Shown here: in pieces, positions 25,511-33,059 of the stretch
Layout: every line of letters begins with the position of its first letter
Numbering within the stretch: the stretch's first letter is position 1
Assembly: GCF_007995155.1 (NCBI RefSeq)
Contig: NZ_CP042593.1
Coordinates: 1,592,001-1,656,000 of the forward strand
Direction: 5' to 3'
Length of the DNA: 64,000 bases
Origin: Cytobacillus dafuensis
GTDB taxonomy: Bacteria > Bacillota > Bacilli > Bacillales > Cytobacillaceae
Made by a program: the position numbers and the translations under genes
Notes under the pieces: generated by a model
What the model was told of the DNA's origin: nothing
The model's database searches: none
The model's input: the letters and a program-made list of their open reading frames with translations, nothing else

Positions 25511-25647
25511 TTTAGCTAAAAGGAAAGTTTATGTTTATTAACGTACAAATGTAAAATGCTTTTTCAATTTAATATCTGCTAATAAGATCGCATAAGTAAA
25601 ACTAAGGCATTCGCCAAAATGGACTTGGCGAACGCCAAGTTTTTCTA
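25511..25647 (+). repeat. R2 repeat, copy 3 (complete)
   Basis: TTAGCTAAAAGGAAAGTTTA start, AATATCTGCTAATAAGATCG core, and a terminal hairpin GGCATTCGCC...GGCGAACGCC followed by AAGTTTTT. The hairpin abuts the stop codon of the minus-strand gene at 25649 and probably terminates it. Confidence 0.85.
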
Positions 25648-25648
25648 A

Positions 25649-25831
25649 TTAACGATAAAGATTTTCAACAAATGAGGATATTAAAAGGATAGTCACTAAA
25701 ATATTAATGGTTCTGTAAACTTTAGGCTGCCGCTCCTCAGGGATATCCTTTTGAAGACATAGAGAATATGTCATCTTGTTAATATTAAATAAAATAAATA
25801 TGGCAAAAATAATAAAGAAAATGGAGATCAC
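25649..25831 (-). CDS. 60-residue membrane protein, unknown
   Basis: Two predicted membrane helices (ISIFFIIFAIFILF at residues 2-15, and TINILVTILLISSFV at about 42-56) flank a short polar loop with KDIPEERQPKVYR. The start is GTG at 25831 behind AAAGGAGGG with 8-base spacing. It occupies the position of yhaK in B. subtilis, but I cannot confirm homology. Ends directly at R2 copy 3. Confidence 0.65.
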   Translation of the reverse strand: MISIFFIIFAIFILFNINKMTYSLCLQKDIPEERQPKVYRTINILVTILLISSFVENLYR

Positions 25832-26050
25832 CGAAGATTCCCTCCTTTAACAGTTGTGAAGAAAAAGGATAGGGTCTGAGCATATTTTGGAAATAGCGTT
25901 TCAGACAGCCTACTACGATTGTATGTTATTTACAATAACAAAATTCTATTAAAAAAGATAGTCTTTCAGATTCAATTAAATTTTATTATATTCTAGATTA
26001 CCTTTAAAAGGGTGAAAAAGGTATCCACTCAGGATACCTTTTCATAAAAA

Positions 26051-26599
26051 TTAATGGTTTTTGTGAAGTAATATTTCTAATCCATCATCATTTTCTTCGA
26101 TATAGGAGCTTTTTGGTGCGAAAAGTAAAGTTTTTATACTAATAATATCAGGTAAACAAATTCCCACATGAAAGGCAAGCAAAATGGTAAAATAATGTAC
26201 GTAATGGGGAAATATAAAACAAGCCCAAACGATCAGAGAATTAATAACGATGAATGGCATAAATAAAGCAATGATGAATTGCCATTTTGAAATGGGTTCA
26301 AAAACCTGTATCTGTATGATTGGAAAAATTCCATATCGAATGGTTAACATTTTTTTAATTTTTTTTGAATGATGGGCAATTGGCAAATAATGAAACAGTT
26401 TATGAAGAGGGTAGATTAACCATAGACCGAATAGCAATAAAATAAAATAATTGTCTTGTAATGTTTTAGTTTTAAATAAAAATTGTGCTGGTACATATGC
26501 AAAAATAAATGTGAGCAGCATTGTTAAGGAAGACAAGATAAAAAGTCTTTGAGACCCGTATTGTTTCGAAAAGTTAATCGTCTTCCAAGAATTCATCAT
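26051..26599 (-). CDS. DUF3267-like membrane protein (YhaJ position)
   Basis: A 182-residue integral membrane protein with four hydrophobic stretches (about residues 20-40, 50-65, 105-125, 130-150). It resembles DUF3267 putative zincin-type proteins. The usual HExxH-like site appears as HKLFH (residues 66-70), keeping both histidines but not the glutamate. GGAGGTAGGGAT precedes the tandem ATG ATG. It holds the place of yhaJ in the B. subtilis order prsA-yhaK-yhaJ-yhaI-hpr. Function unknown. Confidence 0.65.
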   Translation of the reverse strand: MMNSWKTINFSKQYGSQRLFILSSLTMLLTFIFAYVPAQFLFKTKTLQDNYFILLLFGLWLIYPLHKLFHYLPIAHHSKKIKKMLTIRYGIFPIIQIQVFEPISKWQFIIALFMPFIVINSLIVWACFIFPHYVHYFTILLAFHVGICLPDIISIKTLLFAPKSSYIEENDDGLEILLHKNH

Positions 26600-26807
26600 A
26601 TCCCTACCTCCAAAAGGAGAAATTTTTAATCTTTCTTCAAACTTACTAAGTTACTTTACGACGAAAGAATAAAAAAATCAATAGGAAAAAAACATAGATT
26701 TTGTCGAAAGATCATATAGAATAATAATGGTTGAATTAGTAATCAAATTCACCAATAATAATTTGATTTTTAAATTTATTTTGATGCATTTGTGGGGGAA
26801 TAAACCA

Positions 26808-27143
26808 GTGGACATACATTATTTATTAGAAAAAATAGACAGATTAGAATATCAGAACAAGCTGCTTTTGAAAATAATAGAAAAAAAAGATCAGGAATTT
26901 TATAAACTGGTAATAAAAAATTCATTAGCTGAAAAAGATGTTAACGCATTCATTTACCTTTGTGAAGAATTGAGCAAAAAAATAGAAGAACAGAAAGCGG
27001 AAGGATTTGTCTATTTTCATCCGCTTTTTAATAATTTTACACATCATTTGCATCCAAGACTTGAACCTAAAGAGGTTGTAAGAGCTTGTATAAAGCAAAG
27101 CTTATATTTGCCTCTTATGAAGGAATTCCAAAAATACCTTTAG
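26808..27143 (+). CDS. yhaI: DUF1878 protein YhaI
   Basis: A 111-residue soluble, mostly helical protein beginning MDIHYLLEKIDRLEYQNKLL, as expected for the DUF1878 family. The start is taken as GTG at 26808: the preceding GGGGG and the family N-terminus both fit, whereas the longer frame upstream is not conserved. Function unknown. The stop lies 3 bases from that of the convergent hpr gene, with no terminator between, so the transcripts must overlap. Confidence 0.8.
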   Translation: MDIHYLLEKIDRLEYQNKLLLKIIEKKDQEFYKLVIKNSLAEKDVNAFIYLCEELSKKIEEQKAEGFVYFHPLFNNFTHHLHPRLEPKEVVRACIKQSLYLPLMKEFQKYL

Positions 27144-27146
27144 GAG

Positions 27147-27722
27147 CTAGACAGATTCTTGAAGCGAAATATCTTTTTTATAAAGCTTTCCTTCGTCTTC
27201 AATAAAATCATTTTCAATGTTCGCAAAGGATTTTTCAAAGATTTCCATGAAGTCATCCCCGTAAATATTTCTTACAATGGCCATGATTTCAATAATATCT
27301 GGGAATTTTCCGTATAGCTCTCTTAGAGGCTTTGCACCTGAAAAGGCAGCGTGTTTGTCAGGATCATAGATCTCCATTAATTTTAATAATACTTCTTCAC
27401 CTTCTGCAGTAAGTTGAATGTAAGTATTTCTCTTGTCATTTTCCTTTTTAGAAAACTGCAATAATCCTCGCTCTTCTAGCTTTTTGGAAAAGTTAAAAGC
27501 GGTTGAGACATGCATCACTCCAAATTTTGCAACATCAGATATCGAAGCTCCCTTTAAATGATAGGAAATCCATAATATATGATGTTCATTAATATTTAAA
27601 TCATAAGGCTTAATCCACTGCTGCCAATCCTTTTCAATTGATTTCCAAAGTGCTTTACTTAATTGTGCGATTCTTTGGCTAAAAAGCATCGCTTCCTTCA
27701 TTGTGTACAATTTATCTGACAT
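27147..27722 (-). CDS. hpr: MarR-family transition-state regulator Hpr (ScoC)
   Basis: A 191-residue winged-helix MarR-type regulator. The HTH core is about residues 48-110 ([37 protein letters not shown]), then a Hpr-specific C-terminal extension ([13 protein letters not shown]). Known role: represses extracellular protease, peptide transport and sporulation genes during the transition state. The ATG at 27722 follows AAGTAGGTGAATAGA; the GTG at 27731 is inside the site. Convergent with yhaI, 3-base gap. Confidence 0.93.
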   Translation of the reverse strand: MSDKLYTMKEAMLFSQRIAQLSKALWKSIEKDWQQWIKPYDLNINEHHILWISYHLKGASISDVAKFGVMHVSTAFNFSKKLEERGLLQFSKKENDKRNTYIQLTAEGEEVLLKLMEIYDPDKHAAFSGAKPLRELYGKFPDIIEIMAIVRNIYGDDFMEIFEKSFANIENDFIEDEGKLYKKDISLQESV

Positions 27723-28001
27723 TCTATTCACCTACTTTTCTAATTCTCTAATTTCATTATGCCAATAAAATAAAAATTAATAAAGAAAAAATTTACTAAA
27801 TTTTTAGAAATTATTTGGCGAGTTCATAATAATATGCTTATCTTGGAATGATGAGTTCTTTTTTCAGGTTTAAAGAAGTAATTTCGACAATAAGCAACGA
27901 TTTGCATCATGACAATAAAAATTAATGTCGCTTTATTAATATATTTATTTTCTGTAAAAAAAGAAAAATTCCTTCTTTTTGTTGATTTGAATTAGGAATT
28001 T

Positions 28002-28136
28002 TTTAGTCTAATTGGAAATTTTGAGTTTATTAGCATATTATAGTAGATTAGAGTTTCGATAGAGTCCCTGTTAAAAAAGTCGCATAAAAAACTAAGGCAT
28101 TCACCGGAAGGACCTGGCGAACGCCTTAGTTTTCTT
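28002..28136 (+). repeat. R2 repeat, copy 4 (diverged)
   Basis: Within the 421-base gap between hpr and yhaH. TTAGTCTAATTGGAAATTTT start, a diverged middle, then CGCATAAAAAACTAAGGCAT and a hairpin with arms AAGGCATTCACCGG and CTGGCGAACGCCTT. On the minus strand it is followed by TTTTTT, so it likely terminates yhaH. The rest of the gap (27723-28001) holds AT-rich sequence upstream of hpr in which I see no firm site. Confidence 0.75.
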
Positions 28137-28144
28137 AATAATAT

Positions 28145-28513
28145 TTATTTTTTTATAATCTTAGCTTCTATACTTTTTTCAAGATCTAATATTGCAAGTT
28201 CAATGGAATGTAATTCCTTTTGTAGATCCTGTTGATGAGGTAAAATTTCATCTCTCCATTTTTGAATGGAGGTTTTTACTTCTGAAGAAAAGGCTGAAAT
28301 GGTATTTTTCCCTTCCTTAGAAGCTTTAATTGTTGAGTTTTTTAATTCAATTAGTTGTTTATTTAGATCAAGTATTTGCTTTTGAATACTTTCTTTTTGC
28401 TCTCTAACATATTGTCTTGTTTCTTTACCAGAATTAGGTGCGGTTAATAAGACGCTAATTCCTGCTGCTGCTCCCCCAATAAAAAATCCTAATAACCATG
28501 ATTTTACATTCAT
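28145..28513 (-). CDS. yhaH: YtxH-domain protein YhaH
   Basis: A 122-residue protein with an N-terminal membrane helix typical of YtxH domains (LLGFFIGGAAAGISVLLTAP, residues 7-26). A long amphipathic, coiled-coil-like tail follows. Related to general-stress proteins YtxH/GsiB-region families; the biochemical role is unknown. GAGGTGA precedes the ATG. Position next to hpr and trpP matches B. subtilis yhaH. Confidence 0.85.
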   Translation of the reverse strand: MNVKSWLLGFFIGGAAAGISVLLTAPNSGKETRQYVREQKESIQKQILDLNKQLIELKNSTIKASKEGKNTISAFSSEVKTSIQKWRDEILPHQQDLQKELHSIELAILDLEKSIEAKIIKK

Positions 28514-28727
28514 TTAACTCACCTCAATTGTACATATATATTTATTTTACAATATGTACATCATAATTTCTCCTTATGATTGTGAAGATATTAATAATAT
28601 CTTCACATAATGCCAAAAATTTAGAGTTCCGTCTTTTTACATATGTAAAGAAACGAAAGCATAAAGTTAAATAATAGGGATATATCGAGACAATTTCATT
28701 TTTGAAAGAGAGGGGAGGGGGTCCCAT

Positions 28728-28919
28728 ATGGCAGGTCTAACAGCAGGAGTTTTTACGATTGGGGCCGCACTGATTGCCGGTGGCATTTACTTCATACTAG
28801 CGATTACAAAACCAGGAGTTTACCCGCCTAAATATATTTTAAAAAAGAGAGCTGTTTCCCTTGCTGCAGCAGGTATTGCTTTTCTGTTAATTGGTATCAT
28901 CATGTCTAGTTTCCAATAA
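28728..28919 (+). CDS. 63-residue membrane protein, unknown
   Basis: Two glycine/alanine-rich membrane helices (residues 5-26, and 44-60) separated by KPGVYPPKYILKKR. GGGGAGGGGGT precedes the ATG. A terminator shared with trpP follows immediately. I do not recognise a named family; the strong ribosome binding site and terminator argue that it is real. Confidence 0.75.
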   Translation: MAGLTAGVFTIGAALIAGGIYFILAITKPGVYPPKYILKKRAVSLAAAGIAFLLIGIIMSSFQ

Positions 28920-28921
28920 AC

Positions 28922-28947
28922 AAAAAAACCCGCAATCTGCGGGTTTT
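28922..28947. terminator. Bidirectional terminator
   Basis: AAAAAACCCGC/GCGGGTTTTT with a 5-nt loop, between the convergent 63-residue gene and trpP. Confidence 0.92.
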
Positions 28948-28956
28948 TATCTACTA

Positions 28957-29520
28957 TTAATCTATAATCTTATGTTCAGAACTGTTATTCTGAGTAATGA
29001 TTTCAGTCGGCTTATTAAGTTTAGTTCTCTTTACAATTGTTAAAGCAACTGGGTAAAGAACAACCATTGCGATTGTATTGACGGCTGCCGCAGGTAACAC
29101 AACTGCTGCAAATAGAGCAGTGAATGGGCCAGGTAGACCGACAATCAAAAAGGCTGAAGTCAAAAATACGATTCCAGAAATAATTGTCCCTACCGCTGTT
29201 AATACTGCTACGCTCACGATTGATTTTTGGAACTTCTTAAAGGCTAGGAATAAACCTAAGAATGCAAATGCAGTAATTGGTTTATCAATGATATTTGGAA
29301 TTAGACCACCTGGAAATGTCGTAGTTAATCCTGAAATTAGCCCCGTTACTAAGCCTAGTAGCATGACGCTCTTTTTATCTGGAAAAAGTACAATTCCCAA
29401 AAACATCATCGTTAACATCATGTCTGGTTTCATTCCAAGGAAAAAGCCTGGAACAACTGCGTGCAATACTGCACCCATTCCCACCAATAGGGATAGGGCT
29501 ACAAGATTTTTCGTATTCAT
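28957..29520 (-). CDS. trpP: Tryptophan transporter TrpP (YhaG)
   Basis: A 187-residue integral membrane protein with five hydrophobic segments. Motifs GMKPDMMLTMMFLGI and FPGGLIPNIIDKP are typical of the TrpP family. Imports tryptophan. In B. subtilis, translation of trpP is blocked by tryptophan-activated TRAP bound over the ribosome binding site, and the leader here carries the same kind of NAG array (separate entry). Start ATG at 29520 behind GAGGAGAG. Confidence 0.9.
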   Translation of the reverse strand: MNTKNLVALSLLVGMGAVLHAVVPGFFLGMKPDMMLTMMFLGIVLFPDKKSVMLLGLVTGLISGLTTTFPGGLIPNIIDKPITAFAFLGLFLAFKKFQKSIVSVAVLTAVGTIISGIVFLTSAFLIVGLPGPFTALFAAVVLPAAAVNTIAMVVLYPVALTIVKRTKLNKPTEIITQNNSSEHKIID

Positions 29521-29523
29521 TTT

Positions 29524-29557
29524 CTCATCTCTCCTCTGCTTTTCTCATATCTTACTA
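29524..29557 (-). promoter_or_regulatory. TRAP-binding NAG-triplet array over the trpP ribosome binding site
   Basis: On the minus strand GAG, AAG, GAG, GAG and GAG triplets start at 29546, 29541, 29536, 29531 and 29526: an exact 5-base period. AAG (29553) and TAG (29557) lie just upstream. TRAP binds NAG triplets separated by 2-3 bases, and this array contains the Shine-Dalgarno sequence of trpP. The mtrB gene is not in this window. Confidence 0.7.
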
Positions 29558-29648
29558 TCATATCCCCTGAAGTGCTCTCAGTGCCTTCAGCGAGAAACTT
29601 TTAATTATTATAACATACATAAAATAAAAATGAAGAATTGATTTTCTG

Positions 29649-30725
29649 CTAATTTTTGTTTTTGAAAGCTTTCATGAATTCGGCTAGCTGACAAACTTGA
29701 TCAACAGGAATGGCGTTATAAATAGAGGCTCTGCAGCCTCCCACAGATCGATGGCCGTTAAGTCCGATAAAGCCTGCTTCCTTTGCCTGTTGAAGAAACT
29801 TCAGTGAAATGTCATCATGATTAAGATTGAAGGTAACATTCATTTTTGATCTGCTTTCTTTTTCAGCGTGACCTATATAGAAGCCTTCACTTTCATCAAT
29901 ACAATCGTAAAGTATCTTTGCCTTTTCCTCGTTTCTTTTCTCAATGACTTTTAATCCACCTTCTTGCTCCACCCATTCAAGAACTAGCTTTAACAAGTAA
30001 ATCGCAAGTGTTGGAGGAGTGTTATAAAGCGAATTATGCTTTGCATATGTATTGTAATTCAGCATGGTTGGTAAACGATCGATCGAATTTGATAAAAGCT
30101 TCTTATTAATAATGACAACTGTTACCCCGGAAGGACCGAGATTTTTTTGTGCACCTGCATAGATTAGGTCAAAGTTTTCAATATCCAATGGTTTACTTAA
30201 TATATCACTAGACATATCGGCTATTAATGGGATGAATTCATTGGAAGGGAATTGATTCCACTGTGTACCATATATCGTGTTGTTACTTGTAATATGAAGA
30301 TAGGCTGCATCTTTTGATATTGAAATTTCATTAGGGATTGAACGATATTTTTGAACCTTACTTGTAGCAGCAATATAGGTGGATCCGATTTTTTCAGCCT
30401 CTTGTAACGCTTTTTCAGACCAAACTCCAGTCAACACATAGTTGCCTATTTTTCCTTCAGTTAAGAGATTCATTGGAACCATGGAAAACTGCAAGCTTGC
30501 TCCTCCCTGAAGAAAGAGAATTTCATAGTTGTTAGGAATTGAAAGGATGTTTCTTAATAAATCTTGAGCCTTTTGATGAATAGCTTCATAATCTTTGCTT
30601 CTGTGACTTAATTCCATAACCGCCATTCCACTGTTGTGATAATTCAACCAATTTTTTTCAGCTTCCTGTAACACTGATACTGGCAGAGCTGCAGGTCCCG
30701 CATTAAAATTAAGTGCTCTTTGCAT
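29649..30725 (-). CDS. serC: Phosphoserine aminotransferase
   Basis: A 358-residue class V aminotransferase. N-terminal NFNAGPAALP, ELSHRS, FLQGGAS, and the PLP-binding lysine in AGAQKNLGPSG (near residue 195) are all present, as is GLNGHRSVGGCRASIYNA near the end. It makes 3-phosphoserine from 3-phosphohydroxypyruvate and glutamate in serine synthesis, and serves pyridoxal synthesis in some bacteria. The start is placed at 30725, with GGAGGG six bases upstream; ATG 30728 is an alternative. Confidence 0.95.
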   Translation of the reverse strand: MQRALNFNAGPAALPVSVLQEAEKNWLNYHNSGMAVMELSHRSKDYEAIHQKAQDLLRNILSIPNNYEILFLQGGASLQFSMVPMNLLTEGKIGNYVLTGVWSEKALQEAEKIGSTYIAATSKVQKYRSIPNEISISKDAAYLHITSNNTIYGTQWNQFPSNEFIPLIADMSSDILSKPLDIENFDLIYAGAQKNLGPSGVTVVIINKKLLSNSIDRLPTMLNYNTYAKHNSLYNTPPTLAIYLLKLVLEWVEQEGGLKVIEKRNEEKAKILYDCIDESEGFYIGHAEKESRSKMNVTFNLNHDDISLKFLQQAKEAGFIGLNGHRSVGGCRASIYNAIPVDQVCQLAEFMKAFKNKN

Positions 30726-30953
30726 CATAAACCCTCCTAAATAGTATCTATCTAATTTCACCTTAACGCTGTAATGAGATAAAAGATATTATTATGGTAT
30801 CAAAAAATAAAGATTTGTACATAAGCAATTATGAAGTTTCTGAAAATATATATTAATGATCGTTTAATATTGCCAGCTGAAAAATGGGGTAGGAGGGCTT
30901 GTAATGAAAAAAAGACCTATCTAATAAAGATTAGAAAAGTCTTTTTTGAAATT

Positions 30954-31194
30954 GGCTGTAATAAAGTTCAGTGTTGAAAATGCTATTTTGTTGTTGATTG
31001 GAGCGGAAGGCACGAGCTCCTCGAAAATGCTAACGCATTTTCTTCGTGCGGTGATTATTCTAGGAAGCTTATTCAATGTCCTGCGGGAGAAGCGAGTCAA
31101 AGGGAGACCCCGCAGGAGCGATAGCGACGAGGAGGCTCCCGGACCGCCCGCGATCGCTAAGTGCCTGCAGCGGAAATCAACAGGGAAGTTTAAA
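30954..31194 (+). mobile_element. R1 MITE-like element, copy B (3' end degenerate)
   Basis: Starts GGCTGTAATAAAGTTCAGTG and runs through the shared GGAGCGGAAGG, CCTGCGGG...CCCCGCAGG and GCGGAAATCAACAGGGAAG blocks. The terminal AGCC is lost, since TTTAAAGATCC follows. It fills the 508-base gap between serC and hit, lying at the 3' side of hit and upstream of serC. Confidence 0.78.
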
Positions 31195-31233
31195 GATCCG
31201 TTCTTTTGATTGTTTCGAAGGCACTTCAGCCTT

Positions 31234-31656
31234 TTACTTCACTTGTTTGCTTATTTCTTTAGCCATGTTCTGTAAATCTTGCTGTGTATAATCAGAGTTG
31301 TGTGTTTTCCATACGGCACCAAAGCCATCACCACTTTCATAGCGCGGGATTAAATGCATATGAAAATGAAAAACCTCTTGTCCAGCGTGCTTGCCGCTGT
31401 TTTGTAGGATATTCATTCCTAGTGGCTTTAATTCTTGTTTTATGGCGTTGGCAATTTGAGGAACTACTTCAAAGAGATTTCGTGCCGTTTCAGCATTCAT
31501 ATCAAAAATGTTTTCGTTATGTAATTTAGGGATGACTAAGGTATGTCCTTTTGTCACTTGACTTATGTCAAGAAAAGCCAATACATGTTCATTTTCAAAT
31601 ACCTTTGATGATGGAATTTCCCCATTAACAATTTTGCAAAAAATACAATCACTCAC
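31234..31656 (-). CDS. hit: HIT-family protein
   Basis: A 140-residue histidine-triad protein with the nucleotide-binding motif HFHMHLIPR (near residue 100) and zinc-type CIFC at the N-terminus. Family members hydrolyse nucleoside phosphoramidates and dinucleotides; the cellular role in Bacillus is unclear. The start is taken as GTG at 31656, eight bases after AGAAGGAG; GTG 31659 is possible, and a longer frame to 31689 contains the ribosome binding site. Divergent from ecsA across a 660-base gap with unusual content. Confidence 0.9.
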   Translation of the reverse strand: MSDCIFCKIVNGEIPSSKVFENEHVLAFLDISQVTKGHTLVIPKLHNENIFDMNAETARNLFEVVPQIANAIKQELKPLGMNILQNSGKHAGQEVFHFHMHLIPRYESGDGFGAVWKTHNSDYTQQDLQNMAKEISKQVK

Positions 31657-31719
31657 CACAAACACTCCTTCTCCAAAGAAATCATTCATATTTTTCCCTA
31701 TACTATCATAATTGATAAA

Positions 31720-31755
31720 AGGATAAAAGGCAGGATCCGCATGGAATCCCGCCTT
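31720..31755 (-). terminator. Minus-strand intrinsic terminator upstream of hit
   Basis: On the minus strand AAGGCGGGAT (31755-31746) pairs with ATCCTGCCTT (31736-31727) including one G-U, and TTTATCCTTTTATC follows. On the plus strand the same position would be an A-C mismatch. It therefore ends a minus-strand transcript that starts upstream in the hit-ecsA gap, before hit itself. Confidence 0.7.
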
Positions 31756-31756
31756 C

Positions 31757-32149
31757 GTGAAGGGGAATGCTTCTATAAATACGTTTCTATTTCAGGTCTT
31801 TCCCTTTGATAAACACCTCATTTTTTAATGATTGTGTTTACTTATAGAGAATTGTGATCTTTGTTCAAGCTGACCATCCCCTTGTTTCTTTATATGTTTT
31901 TCAACGTATAAAGCAGGCAATTGTCTTTAACAAACACCTCATTTCAAAGTGTATGTTTAGACCACCTTTTAGGCGATCAGATGCATTAGATCTTTTTGGT
32001 TAATTAGTACTTTGCCCAATGTAACCATCCCCTTATCATTAGGAACGTTGGAAGCTATCAGCTTATATTGAAATGTTTATTGTCTGCGATAGACACCTCA
32101 TTTCAATTTTGATAATTCTTTAAGTTATCAAATGGCTTGTTTCCCCTTC
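31757..32149 (-). ncRNA. Candidate non-coding RNA of three tandem units
   Basis: Minus-strand AAGGGGA motifs occur at about 32148, 32034 and 31883, each followed 60-110 bases later by AAATGAGGTGT (at 32103, 31944 and 31823). This makes three imperfect units of about 115-150 bases. A sigma-G-like promoter lies just upstream and an intrinsic terminator just downstream. Two AAGGGGATGG motifs precede tiny TTG-initiated frames (8 and 16 codons), which may be leader peptides. CATTCCCCTTCACG near the 3' end is complementary to the AAGGGGA motifs. No family recognised. Confidence 0.45.
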
Positions 32150-32155
32150 ATAGAA

Positions 32156-32184
32156 TAGAATACCCATTGCGGAAATTCGTATTC
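32156..32184 (-). promoter_or_regulatory. Sigma-G-like promoter of the candidate RNA
   Basis: Minus strand GAATA (32184-32180), 17-base spacer, TATTCTA (32162-32156). Same architecture as the promoter at 887-915, with one mismatch to CATNNTA. The expected start, near 32149, falls on the first AAGGGGA motif. Confidence 0.45.
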
Positions 32185-32318
32185 ATTTTTTAAAAAGAAT
32201 TTTTACCCTTTTTCATTCGCTTCTATATGGCAAGTTGAATATCAACTTTTTCAAAAATTGGACAAGTTGATAGACCGTTTTTTACAATGGAATTAGTAAA
32301 TAAGGAAGGACGTTGATT

Positions 32319-33059
32319 ATGACGCTTTTGCAATTAAATAATGTTACGGGCGGATATACGAGAAATCCTGTACTAAAGGATGTTTCTTTCGAGGTTAATT
32401 CTAAGGAAATTGTGGGTCTAATCGGCCTAAATGGTGCAGGAAAAAGTACAACGATAAAGCATGTTATTGGATTAATGGAACCTCATAGTGGGGAAATAAC
32501 AATAAATAAGAAAATATTTCATAAAGATAAAGAAGAATATCGAAGACAATTTACATTTGTTCCCGAAACGCCAATTTTATATGATGAGCTGACTCTTGAA
32601 GAGCATTTAAAAATAACGGCAATGGCATACGGTTTAAAAGAGGATGAATATAAGGAAAGGATTGAAAAGCTACTAAAAGAGTTTCGAATGGAAAAAAGGC
32701 TGAAATGGTTTCCAGCACACTTTTCAAAAGGAATGAAGCAAAAAGTAATGATTATGTGTGCTTTTTTAGTCCAGCCTTCCCTTTATATTGTTGACGAGCC
32801 ATTTGTAGGACTTGATCCTCTTGGAATCCAGTCTTTACTTGATATGATGAAAAAAATGAAGGAGAGTGGGGCAGGGATTTTGATGTCCACTCATATTTTA
32901 GCAACCGCTGAAAGGTATTGTGATCGATTTGTCATTTTACATGAAGGAAAGGTAAGGGCAAAGGGGACTTTATCTGATCTAAGGGAACAATTTACAATGC
33001 CGGATGCAACACTTGATGATATTTATATCCAGCTGACAAAGGAAGAAGATTATGTTTGA
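32319..33059 (+). CDS. ecsA: ABC transporter ATP-binding protein EcsA
   Basis: A 246-residue ABC ATPase: Walker A GLNGAGKSTT (near residue 38), signature FSKGMKQKV, Walker B LYIVDEPFVGLDP. The length and the downstream EcsB identify EcsA. In B. subtilis the Ecs exporter supports protein secretion, intramembrane proteolysis by RasP, competence and sporulation. The ATG at 32319 follows AAGGAAGGA. The 3' end overlaps ecsB by 8 bases. Confidence 0.94.
   Translation: MTLLQLNNVTGGYTRNPVLKDVSFEVNSKEIVGLIGLNGAGKSTTIKHVIGLMEPHSGEITINKKIFHKDKEEYRRQFTFVPETPILYDELTLEEHLKITAMAYGLKEDEYKERIEKLLKEFRMEKRLKWFPAHFSKGMKQKVMIMCAFLVQPSLYIVDEPFVGLDPLGIQSLLDMMKKMKESGAGILMSTHILATAERYCDRFVILHEGKVRAKGTLSDLREQFTMPDATLDDIYIQLTKEEDYV

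Noticed and set aside
29078..29641. Long plus-strand open frame over trpP
   Set aside because: It is the shadow of the membrane-protein gene trpP, with a composition rich in T/P/N and no ribosome binding site.
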